Source: Grammothele lineata (Eukaryota > Basidiomycota > Agaricomycetes > Polyporales > Polyporaceae). Taken from it: a stretch of DNA of 64,000 nt. Below the pieces are notes generated by a model, which searched no databases, had not been told where the DNA came from, and saw only the letters and a list, made by a program, of their open reading frames with translations. The DNA lies in the NCBI GenBank assembly GCA_002150815.3, contig NDFF03000033.1, positions 248,001 through 312,000 on the forward strand, in the 5' to 3' direction. Positions 1 through 11,522 of this stretch are shown piece by piece (position 1 is the stretch's first letter; the number at the start of each line of letters is the position of its first letter). Made by a program: the position numbers and the translations under genes.

Positions 1-1219
1 GTTGAGCATGGTGATGGGACGTCCCGGACGACGGTGAGTGCAGAGCGTGCGCGAACGTCCGCCAGCAAAGTTGCGACGAGCGCGGGACTTGGGCACGTGA
101 CTCAAGCGCCGATGTCGAGAACGTTTGTCGCGTCGACTGACCCAGCTGCGAGGCTCTCGGAAGCAGTCGTTGTAAAAGGCTAGTTTTACGACCATCGTCT
201 GGTCGAGAGCAGACCTGTTTGTAAGGTTCAAATTGTATTGTACGTGTATATGGTATCTCTGGTTCGCGGAAGGGGTACAGGCGTTACGAAAACTTCGTAG
301 CTGAAGGTTACGAATGCCGGAGGGTCTCGAGTTGGAATCCAGGGAAGAGACGGAGACATATATGTAATGATGTCTGCCAAGTAGCAGTCTATGTGCTATG
401 TAATACACGTCTTGACATGCAGCTACGCCTACATGTCCAGCACATTCGAGCGTGAGGGGATATAAAACGGCCCCCAAGATGCAAAGGCCGTGGGTGGGGT
501 TTGTGAAGGCGTGTGAGAGAAAGAGAGGATGACGTACTGGTCAAGCGACTGTGGCCAGAGAATTGCCGTCGGGCGAGGACTAGAAGGCTTCCAGGTCGGC
601 TTCTGGCTGCTTCGGGGTGCGTGTATGGGGCGCCCTAGGAGCCAGCCACAGCATTGACACCCGTGGCAGGGCCAGGATTGGCGAGGACGCAAGGATGAGT
701 CGAGAGATGCACCTGGGCGTACGTCGGTCGTGATTGGAAGACGAGGTGTCGAGCTCGTTGCGATCGGGGCGATGAGAGCCCGAGGTACGCGAGGTGGCCG
801 TCGCCAACGAGGCCGAGAACGCACGCGGTGAGGTGACAACGTCGGGGAGGTGCGTCGGGGAGAGGAGAGGGACGGGCGGACGGGCGGCTTTGGCGTAGGC
901 GGCTGAATGGGGAGGCGGAGGGCGTGCGATGGGGAATCGAATCGAGAATCGGGATCGAAGACGGGGAAACTGTCACGTGTCGGAGTGATGGAGGAAGGGG
1001 GTGATCGTCTGTGCGACGAAAGTAGCCGGGCGGAGGAAGGAGGCAGTCAGTTCAAGGGCCCGCCCGTGAACCGCCTGGGGCGAGAAGCTGCCGTGAGCCT
1101 TCCCGAGCGCCAACCCGCCGAGAGAAAGGTGCTCGCTCGCGTCCGTATCTCCTTCGCCTTCGCCACCAGGGCCACGCCCGCCCACGCCCTTTTTCTGCCC
1201 ACGCGTCTTCGTCCCGCCC
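1..1219. other. Intergenic / upstream region, no gene supported
   Basis: Open frames exist on both strands here, but they are rich in Pro, Arg and Ser, resemble no family and overlap each other, as expected of GC-rich non-coding DNA. The first 180 bases may hold the 3' end of a neighbour outside the window. The last part is presumably the promoter of the F-box-like gene. Confidence 0.4.
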
Positions 1220-1225
1220 TATATA
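1220..1225 (+). promoter_or_regulatory. TATA box of the F-box-like gene
   Basis: TATATA sits 50 bp before the ATG at 1275 and is followed by a pyrimidine-rich stretch, the usual fungal core-promoter arrangement. Motif seen; use inferred. Confidence 0.5.
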
Positions 1226-1274
1226 GGGCCCTGTCCTGTTTTCTAACATCCCGTCTATTCGTCCTCTGCCTCCC

Positions 1275-2543
1275 ATGGCCCTTACCGCGCTCCCCGTAGA
1301 GCTCATCGACGCCGTTCTCTCCCCGCTCGCCCTCAACCACGACGCCCTCGCCGCCGCTGCCCGGACTTCAAGACTCCTCAACACATGTGCCACCCGTCTA
1401 CTCTACCGCCACCTCTCCATCTCCGCATACGCAAAGAACCTCGCCCTTATTCCCCACCTTGCACGTCATCCCCACCTCGCAGCGCACGTCCGCACATTTT
1501 CCGTGCACCTCGACGATGCCGAGCCAGCCGTCGTCCCTACCTACTCCGAGCTGCAACGTGCTCTACGCCTCATGACAAATCTCATGAGCCTCGCGCTCTA
1601 TGTCGACGCTTCCGCCAGTTGGATTCTCTCACCCCCACAGGGCGAGGGCGGCCAGAAGTCAGACGGAATCCCCATCTCCGGGCCCGCGTTCTACCCGCGT
1701 CTCGAGCATCTGACCTGTAACTTCCCGTTTGACCCGCACCTCGAGTCTTTCCTCGCCCAGACTCCCGCTCTTATCTCCCTTACCCTTTCTTCCGTCCTCT
1801 CCGACGCTGACGTCGAAGCTGAGTCTGAAGGCGCCCCAACCCCAACGCGTCCAGTCCGCATCTCCGCATCCCACATCCCATCCCTGGAAGCGTACACAGG
1901 ACCCGCACACCTCCTTCCCACCCTCGTATCACGGCCGCTGAAGATCATGCACCTCTCCGGTGACCTTGTCTTGGACCTCGTCTCCGTCACGGGCGCTCCG
2001 TCGGCGGATGAGGCGGTGCGCCTCCTCCGAGCCAGGGACGCCATCCCCGATCAGGCCCGGGACGGAAGCATCCCGGTCTCCGAGGGTGCTGCGCTCCAGC
2101 TGCAGGTGATGAGCGCGATGACCAGCGCGCCCCCGGACCAGCTCGTCGACGCGCTCGCGCTCGCGTTTCCCAACCTCGCCTACCTACGCCTGATGACGAC
2201 ATACTCGCCGTGGGACCTCCCGGTACGTCATGCCCCTCCCCGACTTTGCGCGCGATCGCTGACCTTGACTACGCCCGTCCCACAGACCTTCTACCCGCAC
2301 ATCGAGGCCACGCTCGCAACCCTCCCTCGTCTGACCGACTTCGTACTCGACGGCTTCACTTGGCCGTCGCGCGAGAAGCCGTCGACGTCATCGTCGTCGT
2401 ATGCCTCCGGGAGAGTGTGGCTCTCGCCACCGGTACACCCCCAAGGATTTGCGCTCCCCGCGGACGACGAAGACGACGGTCTGCACGCAGATCGCGACTA
2501 CGACTTCGACGGCACATTTTGGTTCCAGGACTGGTCCTACTGA
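1275..2543 (+). CDS. F-box-like protein
   Basis: A 401-residue protein from two exons (1275-2222, 2286-2543). The 63-nt intron (GTACGT..ACAG) is a multiple of three without a stop, so it hides inside the open frame. Residues 6 to about 50 show an F-box pattern: an LPVELIDAVL start, an alanine-rich helix and an RLLYRHLSI end. The rest is leucine-rich with a conserved-looking TLPRLTDFVLDGF segment, typical of the large Agaricomycete F-box families that recruit substrates to SCF ubiquitin ligases. The C-terminus is acidic and aromatic. The start is the first ATG after the TATA box. Substrate unknown; F-box assignment rests on pattern only. Confidence 0.75.
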   Translation: MALTALPVELIDAVLSPLALNHDALAAAARTSRLLNTCATRLLYRHLSISAYAKNLALIPHLARHPHLAAHVRTFSVHLDDAEPAVVPTYSELQRALRLMTNLMSLALYVDASASWILSPPQGEGGQKSDGIPISGPAFYPRLEHLTCNFPFDPHLESFLAQTPALISLTLSSVLSDADVEAESEGAPTPTRPVRISASHIPSLEAYTGPAHLLPTLVSRPLKIMHLSGDLVLDLVSVTGAPSADEAVRLLRARDAIPDQARDGSIPVSEGAALQLQVMSAMTSAPPDQLVDALALAFPNLAYLRLMTTYSPWDLPVRHAPPRLCARSLTLTTPVPQTFYPHIEATLATLPRLTDFVLDGFTWPSREKPSTSSSSYASGRVWLSPPVHPQGFALPADDEDDGLHADRDYDFDGTFWFQDWSY

Positions 2544-5530
2544 ATGGACCACGCGTCTGTCACGGTCGTCGGGAGTGGAGGAAGGTTGCGGGTCTGCAAT
2601 GGTGCGTCTCCGACGACTACGTCGCGTCGTCCTTGCCGCCTCCTCCACGTCCATGAAGTGGGTTGGCCAAGGGGCGTGCCTCCGTCAACCCCTTCTTTCC
2701 CCCCCTCCGTCGTCGCATCATCCTGCATGCACTAGCCTCCTCATCATCTCCCATCGCCCGTTACCGCCAAAAACACCACATCCCCGCACTCTCGATGTCC
2801 ACCAACTCCATGTTCTACCCGTCCTCCTGCTCCGTCGACCACCTTGGGTTCCCCACCCATCGCGGCCATATATTTTCGGCGCCGCATGCCAGCTCTTCAC
2901 GAAATAATCGTCCGGGCTCCCCATCTCCAGTTTAGCTGCCGCTCACACCGGCCGCCTAATTTATCGACTCGGGCGCGCAGCTCGGTGTCGTTTGGAACCG
3001 TTAACGCACATTACTCTTCGCATATAGTTGGTCTCGTTATGTCGTTAATTAGTCTTAGTCGGATTGCTCTTTCCCCATCGCGCCCATCATGTAGCCTCTT
3101 TCCGTTCATCGTACGCGTCTCATGTCTCGATCCACACCTCACCTCATCGTTCCCCATTGTCTCTCCTGGTACCAGACCATATTGCATCATTGCCCGTAAT
3201 ATTCGCTCCGCAGTATACCGCCGAGTTCTCGGCTTCGCCTTCCCTCCTCGCCTCCTCATGCATGCATTTCCCTAAGGTACATTACGCCGAGGGCTCCCTG
3301 CGCATCTCAGATCTCGCGTTAGTTAACTCAATCCACTCGCCGTCTTCCGCTATCCATGATTTCGCACGTTGCTCCTCCCCGCTGCTACCCGTCAGCCACT
3401 CTCATGCAGCCCTCTCTTCCACTCCATGTCCGTGTTGTGCGCAGGACATTAGCAGCACAGTCGCTCCAATCGCCGATCGTCCGCGTATGCCCAGTGTACC
3501 GTAATCTTGTTGTATGTACGCGGGCACCGCAGTCTTTAATGGAACACGCATTTCCTTTCTCACCTCCGCTCTCGGGCGACTGATGAACGTTTGAACGTTC
3601 CCTGGGCCCTGGCTCGAGGCAGCGAGCGCTCGAGCGTATTGGCTTCTTTCCAACTAACTCACGCCGGGCGAAGCACTCGGTGCCGGACGGACATGGCGAG
3701 ACGCGCGCGCGCTTACGACAAGTGTTCTCCACCACCTCTGTTTTGCGTGGGCGCGGGCGAGATTGACGATCGCGCGCGCGCCGAGCGTCGCGAAGCCGCC
3801 CCATGGAGACGGACGGGCTCGAAGGGGTCGAAGGGGCTCCACGACGGGGCTCATATGAGCAGCTTGCGCCGTAAGAGGGGGGCGCGTAGCCGCCGGCGGT
3901 GGACACGCCCGATGGGGACAGGCACCACACCTTCTGGGAAGCCCGCGCACGGGTACGGCGCGGGTGCAGAAGCAGCCGCCCCATAATTCGAGGTCGAGTT
4001 CGAGGCCGCGCGTTCGGCGTTCATATCTCGAGGTTTGAGCCCAGCTGGAAGCCAGCTGGTAGCTGCAGCGGGCCGCTTGCTACGCACGCATATATCCGGC
4101 CGCCTTCGGGCTCTATGACGGCCGCGCCCGTATATGTCCATGTACAGAGTTGGGTGCCCTTCCCAGCCGCATCGGCGCGGGTGCTTCGCGGTACGAGACC
4201 GTTCGAATCGCCAGCTTGAGCTTGCGTAGCCGCTGTGGCCGAGGCGTGCAGGCATGCCTAGTATGGCCATGGGCAGCGCGCCTGCACGTTCGAGGCACGG
4301 CTGTGGGCGTTCGCGCAGCTCTCCCTGGCGTGCTAGAATCCGCGAAGCACAAGCGCAGTGTAACGACAGCGCCTGCGCACTCGACGATCGCGATCAGGAC
4401 GTCTGTCTCGCGCGAGCAAGTCCGCCTTCACTCAACAAGAAGCCACTGGACAATGACGCCGCGTCCTGGTGTATTCGACGTCAGAGCAGGCCACAGCGAC
4501 TCCTTGTAGAAGACATGGCCCCGGCAATCATTGCTCGGCGTGCTCATCTTGAGGCGCGACGCGCATCATGCACGTATGGCACTAGCTCGATTCCGACTGG
4601 GAGGCCTCCAAATGTCCGCTGGGTGCGTCGACGATAGCGGTCAAGGGCACCGCCGTGAGACTGTGGCCACAGGCAAGATGCCGCTATGGTCAAGTCTAAG
4701 CCCGGCCACGGCGCAACCCGCTCTATCGCTAGAAAGTGCGAGATGTGATACGGGCAGACCCCAGATCTGCGGAAGGTGGGCGTGGGGCAGACTTCGCACC
4801 ATATGGCCCCGAGCGAATTGTCGAGGCCCGTTGGGAGAGGTCTGCGACCTGAACGGTGATGGACTAGCAGCTGTAGCCGCAGCGCGGCCGAGCGGGAACG
4901 CACGATCGGGCTCTCGAAGCAGAGCTGAGCCTGCGGCAGCGCACTAGTGTGTGCGCGCGCAGAAGAGCGAAGAGCGATCGCGATAGAGGTGCCGAGCGTG
5001 TATTATACGAGGATGCGCCGCGTCTGGTAGGCTGGTACGCAACATTGCACGGATGGGTAGCAGATACGCACGCCCCGACCCTGGCAGCAGGTCCCCGGAG
5101 TCGTAGCGGCCGCATGGGCGCTCCGCGCCTCCGCTCGCCCGCGATAACCAGATCGCCTCCGAGCGTCCGACCCGCGCGCGGGTGACGGAGGAGCGTGAGG
5201 CTGGCAGGGCCCGTGTCCGCATCCGCGGGCAGAGTTCAAACACAGCTGTATCGCAACTCCGTCCGCGAACGCGCGAGCGCCGTGCTAGACCGCCCAATGC
5301 GAGGCACGTACACACGCGTCCCTGCACAATGCGCGCGGCCACGCCGCATCTTCGCGAAGATCGCCACCCCAGGCCCAATGCCGGCGCCGCTCCAGCTTCG
5401 CTTCTTCCGAGGCCCAAACGCTACTGACGTCCGAGGCGCGAACCTTGCGCCGTTCCGCTCCGAGGGCATCCTCCGCGAGTGTTCCGGCCGTGGCTCGGAG
5501 CGGAGCACGCCCGGCAGCGAAGTAGGCCTT
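2544..5530. other. Gene-poor 3-kb region
   Basis: No gene could be supported. About 2600-3590 is pyrimidine-rich on the + strand; 3600-5530 is very GC-rich with CGCG runs and a short tandem TCGAAGGGG-type repeat near 3818-3838. Open frames occur on both strands in every phase, none longer than 200 codons, and none shows a domain or a consistent splice pattern. It may be a decayed element, a ncRNA locus or plain spacer. Confidence 0.4.
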
Positions 5531-7057
5531 CTAGTTGTTGTGGAACGTCGTCGAGAAACCGTTTGAAGTAAAGTCAGTGGACGCTACGATGGGTGCGTCG
5601 TCTCCCTTCGGAGTGGAGCGGCCGGCCATGAGCGCCTTGAGGAAATCCTTCTGCTGTCTGTGCTCCTTGCACCCTGCGCCACCGGCAATTGCGCGATGAC
5701 GGAACGGGAGAGGATAACGTAAGGGCCCAGCGACGGAAGTCCGATGGGAATGAATACGCACTCTTCTTGTGAACGGGCCAGTCTTCCTTTTGGCAGGCTT
5801 GCCCACAATACACGACTTCCTTGCACCCGCCGCAGCGTTTGAACTCCGCCGCCCGGACTTCACGCGTGTTGCAGCCGTCACGGGCACAGGTCTTGAGCAC
5901 GTGAGATTTGACTTCCGCGTCGCTGTTGGCCCAGTTCCATACATCGGATGCCATCCAGAGATCCTGCGTGAGCCACAGATAGTCATGCGCGGCCTCCGGG
6001 CCATTGAGTGTGCGAGGAAGGTTATTGAGGGATTCTGTGCGGGAGATTATCGTCAGCCACTTCTTGATGGACGTACGGCATGCAGCGCAACGTACTAGGC
6101 TGATCAACCTTGGCCAGAATCTTGAGCAGCACGTGTGGGTTGACGCTCGCCGAGATCCGCATATATTGTCTAGCGAGTTCGCAATCCCCCCACAGCTTGA
6201 AGGAAGCCAAGGCGGCGGTGTAGTAGATCGCACCCGGCCCCCACTCCTTCGCCTTTTCCACGACCGCTTCCGGAAGCGGCTTGTCACTGGGAGGGTCAAA
6301 GACGCATCCTCCACGAGGCGGCGCGCTGCCGTCATCGTACCGGGGATCGAGCCAGGCCTGGGCGAAGGACAGAGCGTCCGATGTACGACCTGCTTTGAGA
6401 AGGATGGAGCCCAACCAGTCTCGCTGGCCCATGTTATCGCCAGGACAAAGACGCAGCATCTCGATGATCGTATTCCTGACAAACAAGTGTGAGATAGATC
6501 TCTCTAAAATTTGCTATCGGAACGCAATCGCTGATACTCACGCACTCTTCCCATAATCCTTGTTCTCGAACGTAAGCCGTACGATAGCTTGGAGGATGCG
6601 CATGTATGGACGTGTTTCGAGGATGCCCCAGAAGTGACCCACGTGGTCGCCATCATCGTCAAAGCAATTGGGCCCGAGACGGCGAAGCAGGTCGGCGCGC
6701 CCTGGAATGAGCGTGAGATTTGAAAGCAACTGCACCAAAGAAGCATACTTACCTCGAGCTTCTGCTTCTTCCAACAATTTCACGCCGGCACTGATTGTGG
6801 GCATGAGGAACGCGACCTGAATCACGGCGTCCAGGTTGTTGGGATCCTCCATCGCCTTCAAAAGGTAGGGAAGCGCTTCCTGGGGTTTCCGTCTGCGTGC
6901 AAGGTCTTCTCCGATTCGCAGGCTTGAGTTCAAGATAGTCAAACGCTGTGTAATAAAACGCGTCCAGGCAACGTGCCACTCACTTTCGTTCAGACTCGGC
7001 CGATACGCTTCCACCCCCAAGGCCTGCGAAGGCTTCCATGCCCATGCGCTTGTTCAT
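5531..7057 (-). CDS. MYND zinc-finger protein, tandem copy 1
   Basis: Six exons: 6984-7057, 6753-6922, 6542-6701, 6096-6475, 5762-6034, 5531-5673; 399 residues. The N-terminal two thirds is helical, with repeat-like segments resembling TPR/Sel1-type scaffolds (EALPYLLKAMEDPN, LKAGRTSDALSFAQAWLDP). A MYND finger follows near the C-terminus: Cys pairs in CARDGC and CGGC, then YC, CQKEDW and the final HKKRC, whose last Cys appears only after splicing. MYND fingers are usually protein-interaction modules. The first intron ends in AAG, placed by exact correspondence with the downstream paralogue. An in-frame ATG at 7207 would add 50 residues that look like a mitochondrial presequence; the shorter start matches the paralogue. 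Confidence 0.88.
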
Positions 7058-7400
7058 GGTAGCGACAGCTCGTTTTGCTGTGTGCGCGCGGACAAAGCGG
7101 ACGAAGGAGTGAAAGAGCGGAGACGACCAGGTTGGGGGGAAGGGATGGTGGAGCCTATGTACTACGCGTGTCGCCATATTTATCAACGCGTCGATTGGCG
7201 GTAGCATGCGTTACGGCACGCATGGGTCACGGTCGTCACCTTAAGTACTAGTGTTCTTTCGTCTCCGTAGATGCTACTCAGAAACACAATTGCTTCGCTC
7301 ATAGCGCGTCACAGCGGGAGTTACGACGGGTCGAGTAAGCAAATGTCCATGTCGCCTCCCATTCCAGACGGTAGATATATACGCTAAAAGCTCAAATTAC
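7058..7400. other. Spacer between the tandem MYND genes
   Basis: About 340 bp holding the presumed promoter of copy 1 and the 3' UTR of copy 2. No further gene seen. Confidence 0.5.
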
Positions 7401-8974
7401 CTAACAAGAACAAGAAGACGACTCTGCTCCAAGGGGCTTACGGCCAGCCTGAGGTGACATCAGTGCAGGGAACTGCGCTGCTAGATCGTGTAGCTCAGCG
7501 TCGAGCTCGTCCAAGAACCACGCAGTAGTTGCTATATCCCGAAGTTCCGCTTCGGGGACCACCATAGGGTCGGGATTTGGACTCTCATCCTCCTGTTTAC
7601 ACGCTGGACGGATCACAGTCAGGCTTCGGCTTTCCATTCCGCGGTGACCGATGTTAGTGAACATCAAGAACGAAGAAACGCACCTAGCCTATGCGAACCC
7701 CAATCGGCTTTTTGGCAATCTTTCCTACAGTAATAGATATCCCTGCAGCCGCTGCACCGTTTGAACATGAAAGGCTCTGGTTCGCGCCTGCCGCACCCCG
7801 GGCGGTGGCAGGTCTTGAGAACTGCGTCTCGGACTTCGCGGCTCTTGCTAACCCATAGCCACACGTCAGGCTCCATCCACTTGTCTTGCGCAATCCAGCA
7901 GTAGTCGTGTGCGTCTTCTTTCCCGTTGGGGACCCGTGCCCGCGTGGAAGGTTTCGCTGTTATTATCGTCAGCCGGCCACTAAGTTAGTAGGCCAGAGCT
8001 GTTGAGAGGTGCATACTGGGCTGCTTCTCTCGCAGGAGAATCCTTCCCATAATGATTGGGTTACCTTGGGCACCTAGACGTAGGTATTGTCGAGCGATCT
8101 GACAATTTCCCCACATCTTGAAAGATGCTAGAGCCGCATCAAGATATTGCGCAGTGAACGCATATGATCGTCTGTGCCAGTTTATAAAATGTCGTGTGAG
8201 CGGCGCAAAACTGGGTGGCTTGAAGTCGCATCCGCCGTGAGGAACGGGTTTGTTCTCGTATTTCGGGTCCATCCATGATTGACAGAACCAAAGCGCGTCC
8301 GCATAGCGTCCGACCTTGTTGAGAAGCGACCCAAGGGTATGTCGTTGACCCATGTTGTCCGCATGGCACAGCTTGAGAGCACGAATGCTGGCATCGCTAT
8401 AACGGCAGGGCGGATCAGTATGTTATGGCAAGCGCGGAGCAAGACGAATAATACATTGCATGATAGACATCCCCTGAGTCGCAGCCAACCCTGGTCATCA
8501 TTGCGAGAGTCAACATGTACGTGCGTGTCCCGGAGATGGTCCAAAACAGGCCATAATATTTGAAGCCCTCGCTAAAGCAGTCGGGACCTAGCCATTCCAA
8601 CAACATCTGACGACCTGTGCGTAATATCAAGTAAATACTTGAAGATACGAGGTGGTGCTTTGGTGTAATACCTATTCGCTCCCCGGCTTCTAGCAGCTTC
8701 ATGGCGAAATCGAGATCAGCGATCTTGCTCGCACGCAGCGTAACATTGTCTATGTTCTGGTGATCCGCCATGGATCTGACAAAATAAGGAAAGGACTCCT
8801 CGTAGCGGCCGGCATTGCAAAGTGCATTCGCCTTCGATAAACTGGTAGTACCCATGCTCGTCAACAAGTGCCAGTAAGCGCATTCAATCGATTAACTCTG
8901 TCGACATACCTTATCTTCGCTGCTGCACGTGTCGCCGCATCTCGAGGCGGTGCACTCGCACGAAAGACATCCAT
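7401..8974 (-). CDS. MYND zinc-finger protein, tandem copy 2
   Basis: Six exons: 8910-8974, 8672-8841, 8455-8614, 8017-8396, 7684-7956, 7401-7603; 416 residues. The four internal exons have exactly the lengths of copy 1 (170, 160, 380, 273 nt) and intron phases agree, so this is a tandem duplicate with diverged sequence. The MYND finger reads CHRPGC, CSGC, YYC, CQKADW, then HRLAC after splicing. The protein lacks the long C-terminal divergence of SET/MYND enzymes; no SET domain is visible. The start is an ATG just upstream of the first conserved intron; an upstream in-frame region to 9151 is open but not ATG-initiated in a convincing way. Confidence 0.87.
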
Positions 8975-9638
8975 TCGAAGTGCCAAAGCGGGGATTAAGA
9001 GCGATTTCCAAGGCTGCTTGGGTGTCCAAGAAGACTGCCACGTCGTAGGTGTTATCAGCGTCAGAGATGCAACTTGGGGCCTGGCAAGACAGGTAAGTGG
9101 CTTACTATATTCAAGTTCATGTGCCTCTATTCTTGGTAGGCGGCAGTGCATTCACGCGGCTGGTCGGGCATGAGGCGTGATGGAGGACGAAAGCCCAGGG
9201 CCAGGGGCCAGAATCGTGCCGTAGCGCGGCGTGCGAGGGCCGCCGATCATACGGATGACTCTAGACTGGTGAGTTATCCACAGCCTCTCAGGTGCGCTGT
9301 ATAGGTAAAACAGCATCTAGCAGCAAAAGCAGGACGAGACAGGTCGAGGCTTGGGTCGTGAACTTGGCCTGGGCTTGGGTCCTCAAAACCCACCTTGGGG
9401 TGATGCACCTTGACGGTAGCTTCCATAGAAAGTGCCTCAGACTAGCGCCACAACCGCGACGCGCATCGTGACCTGACGCGCCTCGCACGTGAGTGGCTAC
9501 GTCACAGGCGTGCCGCGTCACGGAGTAGTCGCCGAAAGTTTGAGACACCGCAGTGGCCTGTGTAACGTCAGTTCTGCTCACGTCGCACACGCTGTCTGCC
9601 GCCACCTTCCTCACACTCACTACGCTACTCTCACGACC
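8975..9638. other. Divergent promoter region, MYND copy 2 / Pab2-like gene
   Basis: About 660 bp between two divergent starts. A 153-codon frame on the minus strand (9288-9749) overlaps the next gene's first exon and intron and has no family features, so it is not called. Confidence 0.4.
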
Positions 9639-10515
9639 ATGACCGACGTTGCTGCAACTGTTCCCACACATGATGCGGCGGAGACCACTGTTGACAATGT
9701 AGAAGAAGAAGATTCGGTATGTCTTCTCAGGACTGTTCTTCCATGCCACTCATGTCGTATCTCAACCGGTCTTTAGGAGATTTTGCTTATGAAGCAGCGC
9801 GTGGAAGAGATGGAGCGTGAGGCAACCAAGCTCAGAGAACTTCAAGCGGCCGCGGAGCAGGCAGAGCAGAGCGCTGGTGGAGGGGAGAATGTGCCCATGG
9901 ACACTGAAGAGGATAAAGCGGCTGCTGACAGCAGGAGTATATATGTGGGCAATGTGCGCGTGGATACTATTATTTGCACATATGCTTATACTAATGACCA
10001 GAGGGTAGGTTGACTACTCGGCGACGCCAGAGGAAATTCAGCAGCACTTCCAAGCGTGCGGTACCATTAACCGCGTCACTATCCTCTGTGACAAGTTCAC
10101 GGGGCACCCGAAGGGGTATGTGCCCTTCAGAACCGAGGCGGAATCTTTTTGTTGAGATCTACTCGCATGTAGGTATGCATATGTGGAATTTGCAGAACCG
10201 GAACACGTCGACGCTGCGCTCTCGATGGACAACTCACTCTTCCGAGGGCGTCTCATCAAGGTGAGATATGGTTTCTTTGACATCATCCATGCACCTAGTA
10301 TAACGAACACGGGTAGGTTACACCGAAACGCACAAACATTCCTGGTTTCGGCCGCGGCAGAGGGCGGGGTGGATACCGGGGTGGTTATAGGGGTGGATAC
10401 CGTGGGGGAGGAGGCTACAACCCGTACCGTGGTCGGGGGAGGTGAGTGCTCTTATTTTGATTTATGCATTCTCATCACTCACGCACCCTATAGGGGCCGA
10501 GGACGAGGTTTCTAA
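9639..10515 (+). CDS. PAB2: Nuclear poly(A)-binding protein, PABPN1/Pab2 type
   Basis: Exons 9639-9716, 9777-9953, 10009-10115, 10173-10260, 10317-10441, 10494-10515 give 198 residues. Order of parts: acidic N-terminus, a coiled coil starting [19 protein letters not shown] (about 27-55), one RRM with RNP2 SIYVGNV and RNP1 GYAYVEF (about 80-155), then an Arg-Gly-Tyr tail ending RGRGF. This order and length are diagnostic of the PABPN1/Pab2 family, which binds nuclear poly(A) tails and links to polyadenylation and exosome control; the RGG tail is a known target of arginine methylation in the family. All six exons join in frame. Confidence 0.93.
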
Positions 10516-11522
10516 TTTTGCCAAAACGGACGACTCCGACTAGCTCCTACCTTACGCTCGCCTGCCTCGACTCGGCTCTGTACACTTTATCTATGATTGT
10601 AGTATTGGGCGGTATGCCGCTATGTTCATCGTTCTTCTCCCCCGATCCTAACCTGACAGACAATGACCAACGCTCCCGCGCCTTTGCTCGCTGCTAGCAC
10701 TGCCAGCACCGCGTGCGAGACGACCCGAGATGTCGGCACTTACAGGACTGCTCTGAACTGTATCCGACAATGGTAGCTGCTTGCGCTTGAGGTTAGCGCT
10801 CGATTAATCTCGACGCGTTAGTACGCCATGCATTCACGTGTGACTAGACTGATTGAATGGGTCTACGGACATTCACCAATGACTGGTGTTGAGTCTTATT
10901 GTATATCCTCCCTAATGCTCGTACCGGCTTTAGCCCATGACTACTGCGTGCCCTGATACTGGTTCGGATTACGAACTCGGGTCTCACATGTCCCCATGCG
11001 CTCGCGGACAGCAATACTCAGATTCACACATGGACGCCACAATCGAACTTCGGATGCCTGTCCTCAGTGAAGGGGTGCTCGGAACTCGCATATGTGCATG
11101 TGATACCGTGCCCACATTAATGCTCACCCACAGAATGGCACAAGTACCGCGGTTACCTCGTGTATGCATAGCAAGGTTGGAACTATATCCATAGGCCTAG
11201 AAACAGTTGATTTATTTGAGCGTTGAACCTCAGCATGCTGCCGGCGCGTCGGCAGCTGCGGCTCAGAACTGAGTCGTGCCAAAGTCACAGTTGCGCAAAC
11301 CGCTGGGCGTCTATCTTTAGAAAATACAACAGATCTACATCTCAGGCTGGCGACCACCACCGTCTCCGTTGGGACCTTGATCTCCATCGTGCCAGTCCAG
11401 CGCTCTACTTCAAGCCTGACATCGGTCAACACAAATCCATATTTTCAAGAGCTTCAGCACGTCATTCGCGAGGAACTGTCGATCTGAACTTGCAGAAAAG
11501 ATCCACAAAGTATCCAGGAGCC
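10516..11522. other. Intergenic, 1 kb
   Basis: Holds the 3' UTR of the Pab2-like gene and the upstream region of ELP2. Short open frames on both strands show no family features. Confidence 0.4.

Noticed and set aside
3591..5566. Chain of frames of 100-150 codons on both strands
   Set aside because: No domain, no consistent splice sites, Arg/Ala/Pro-rich composition in all phases.
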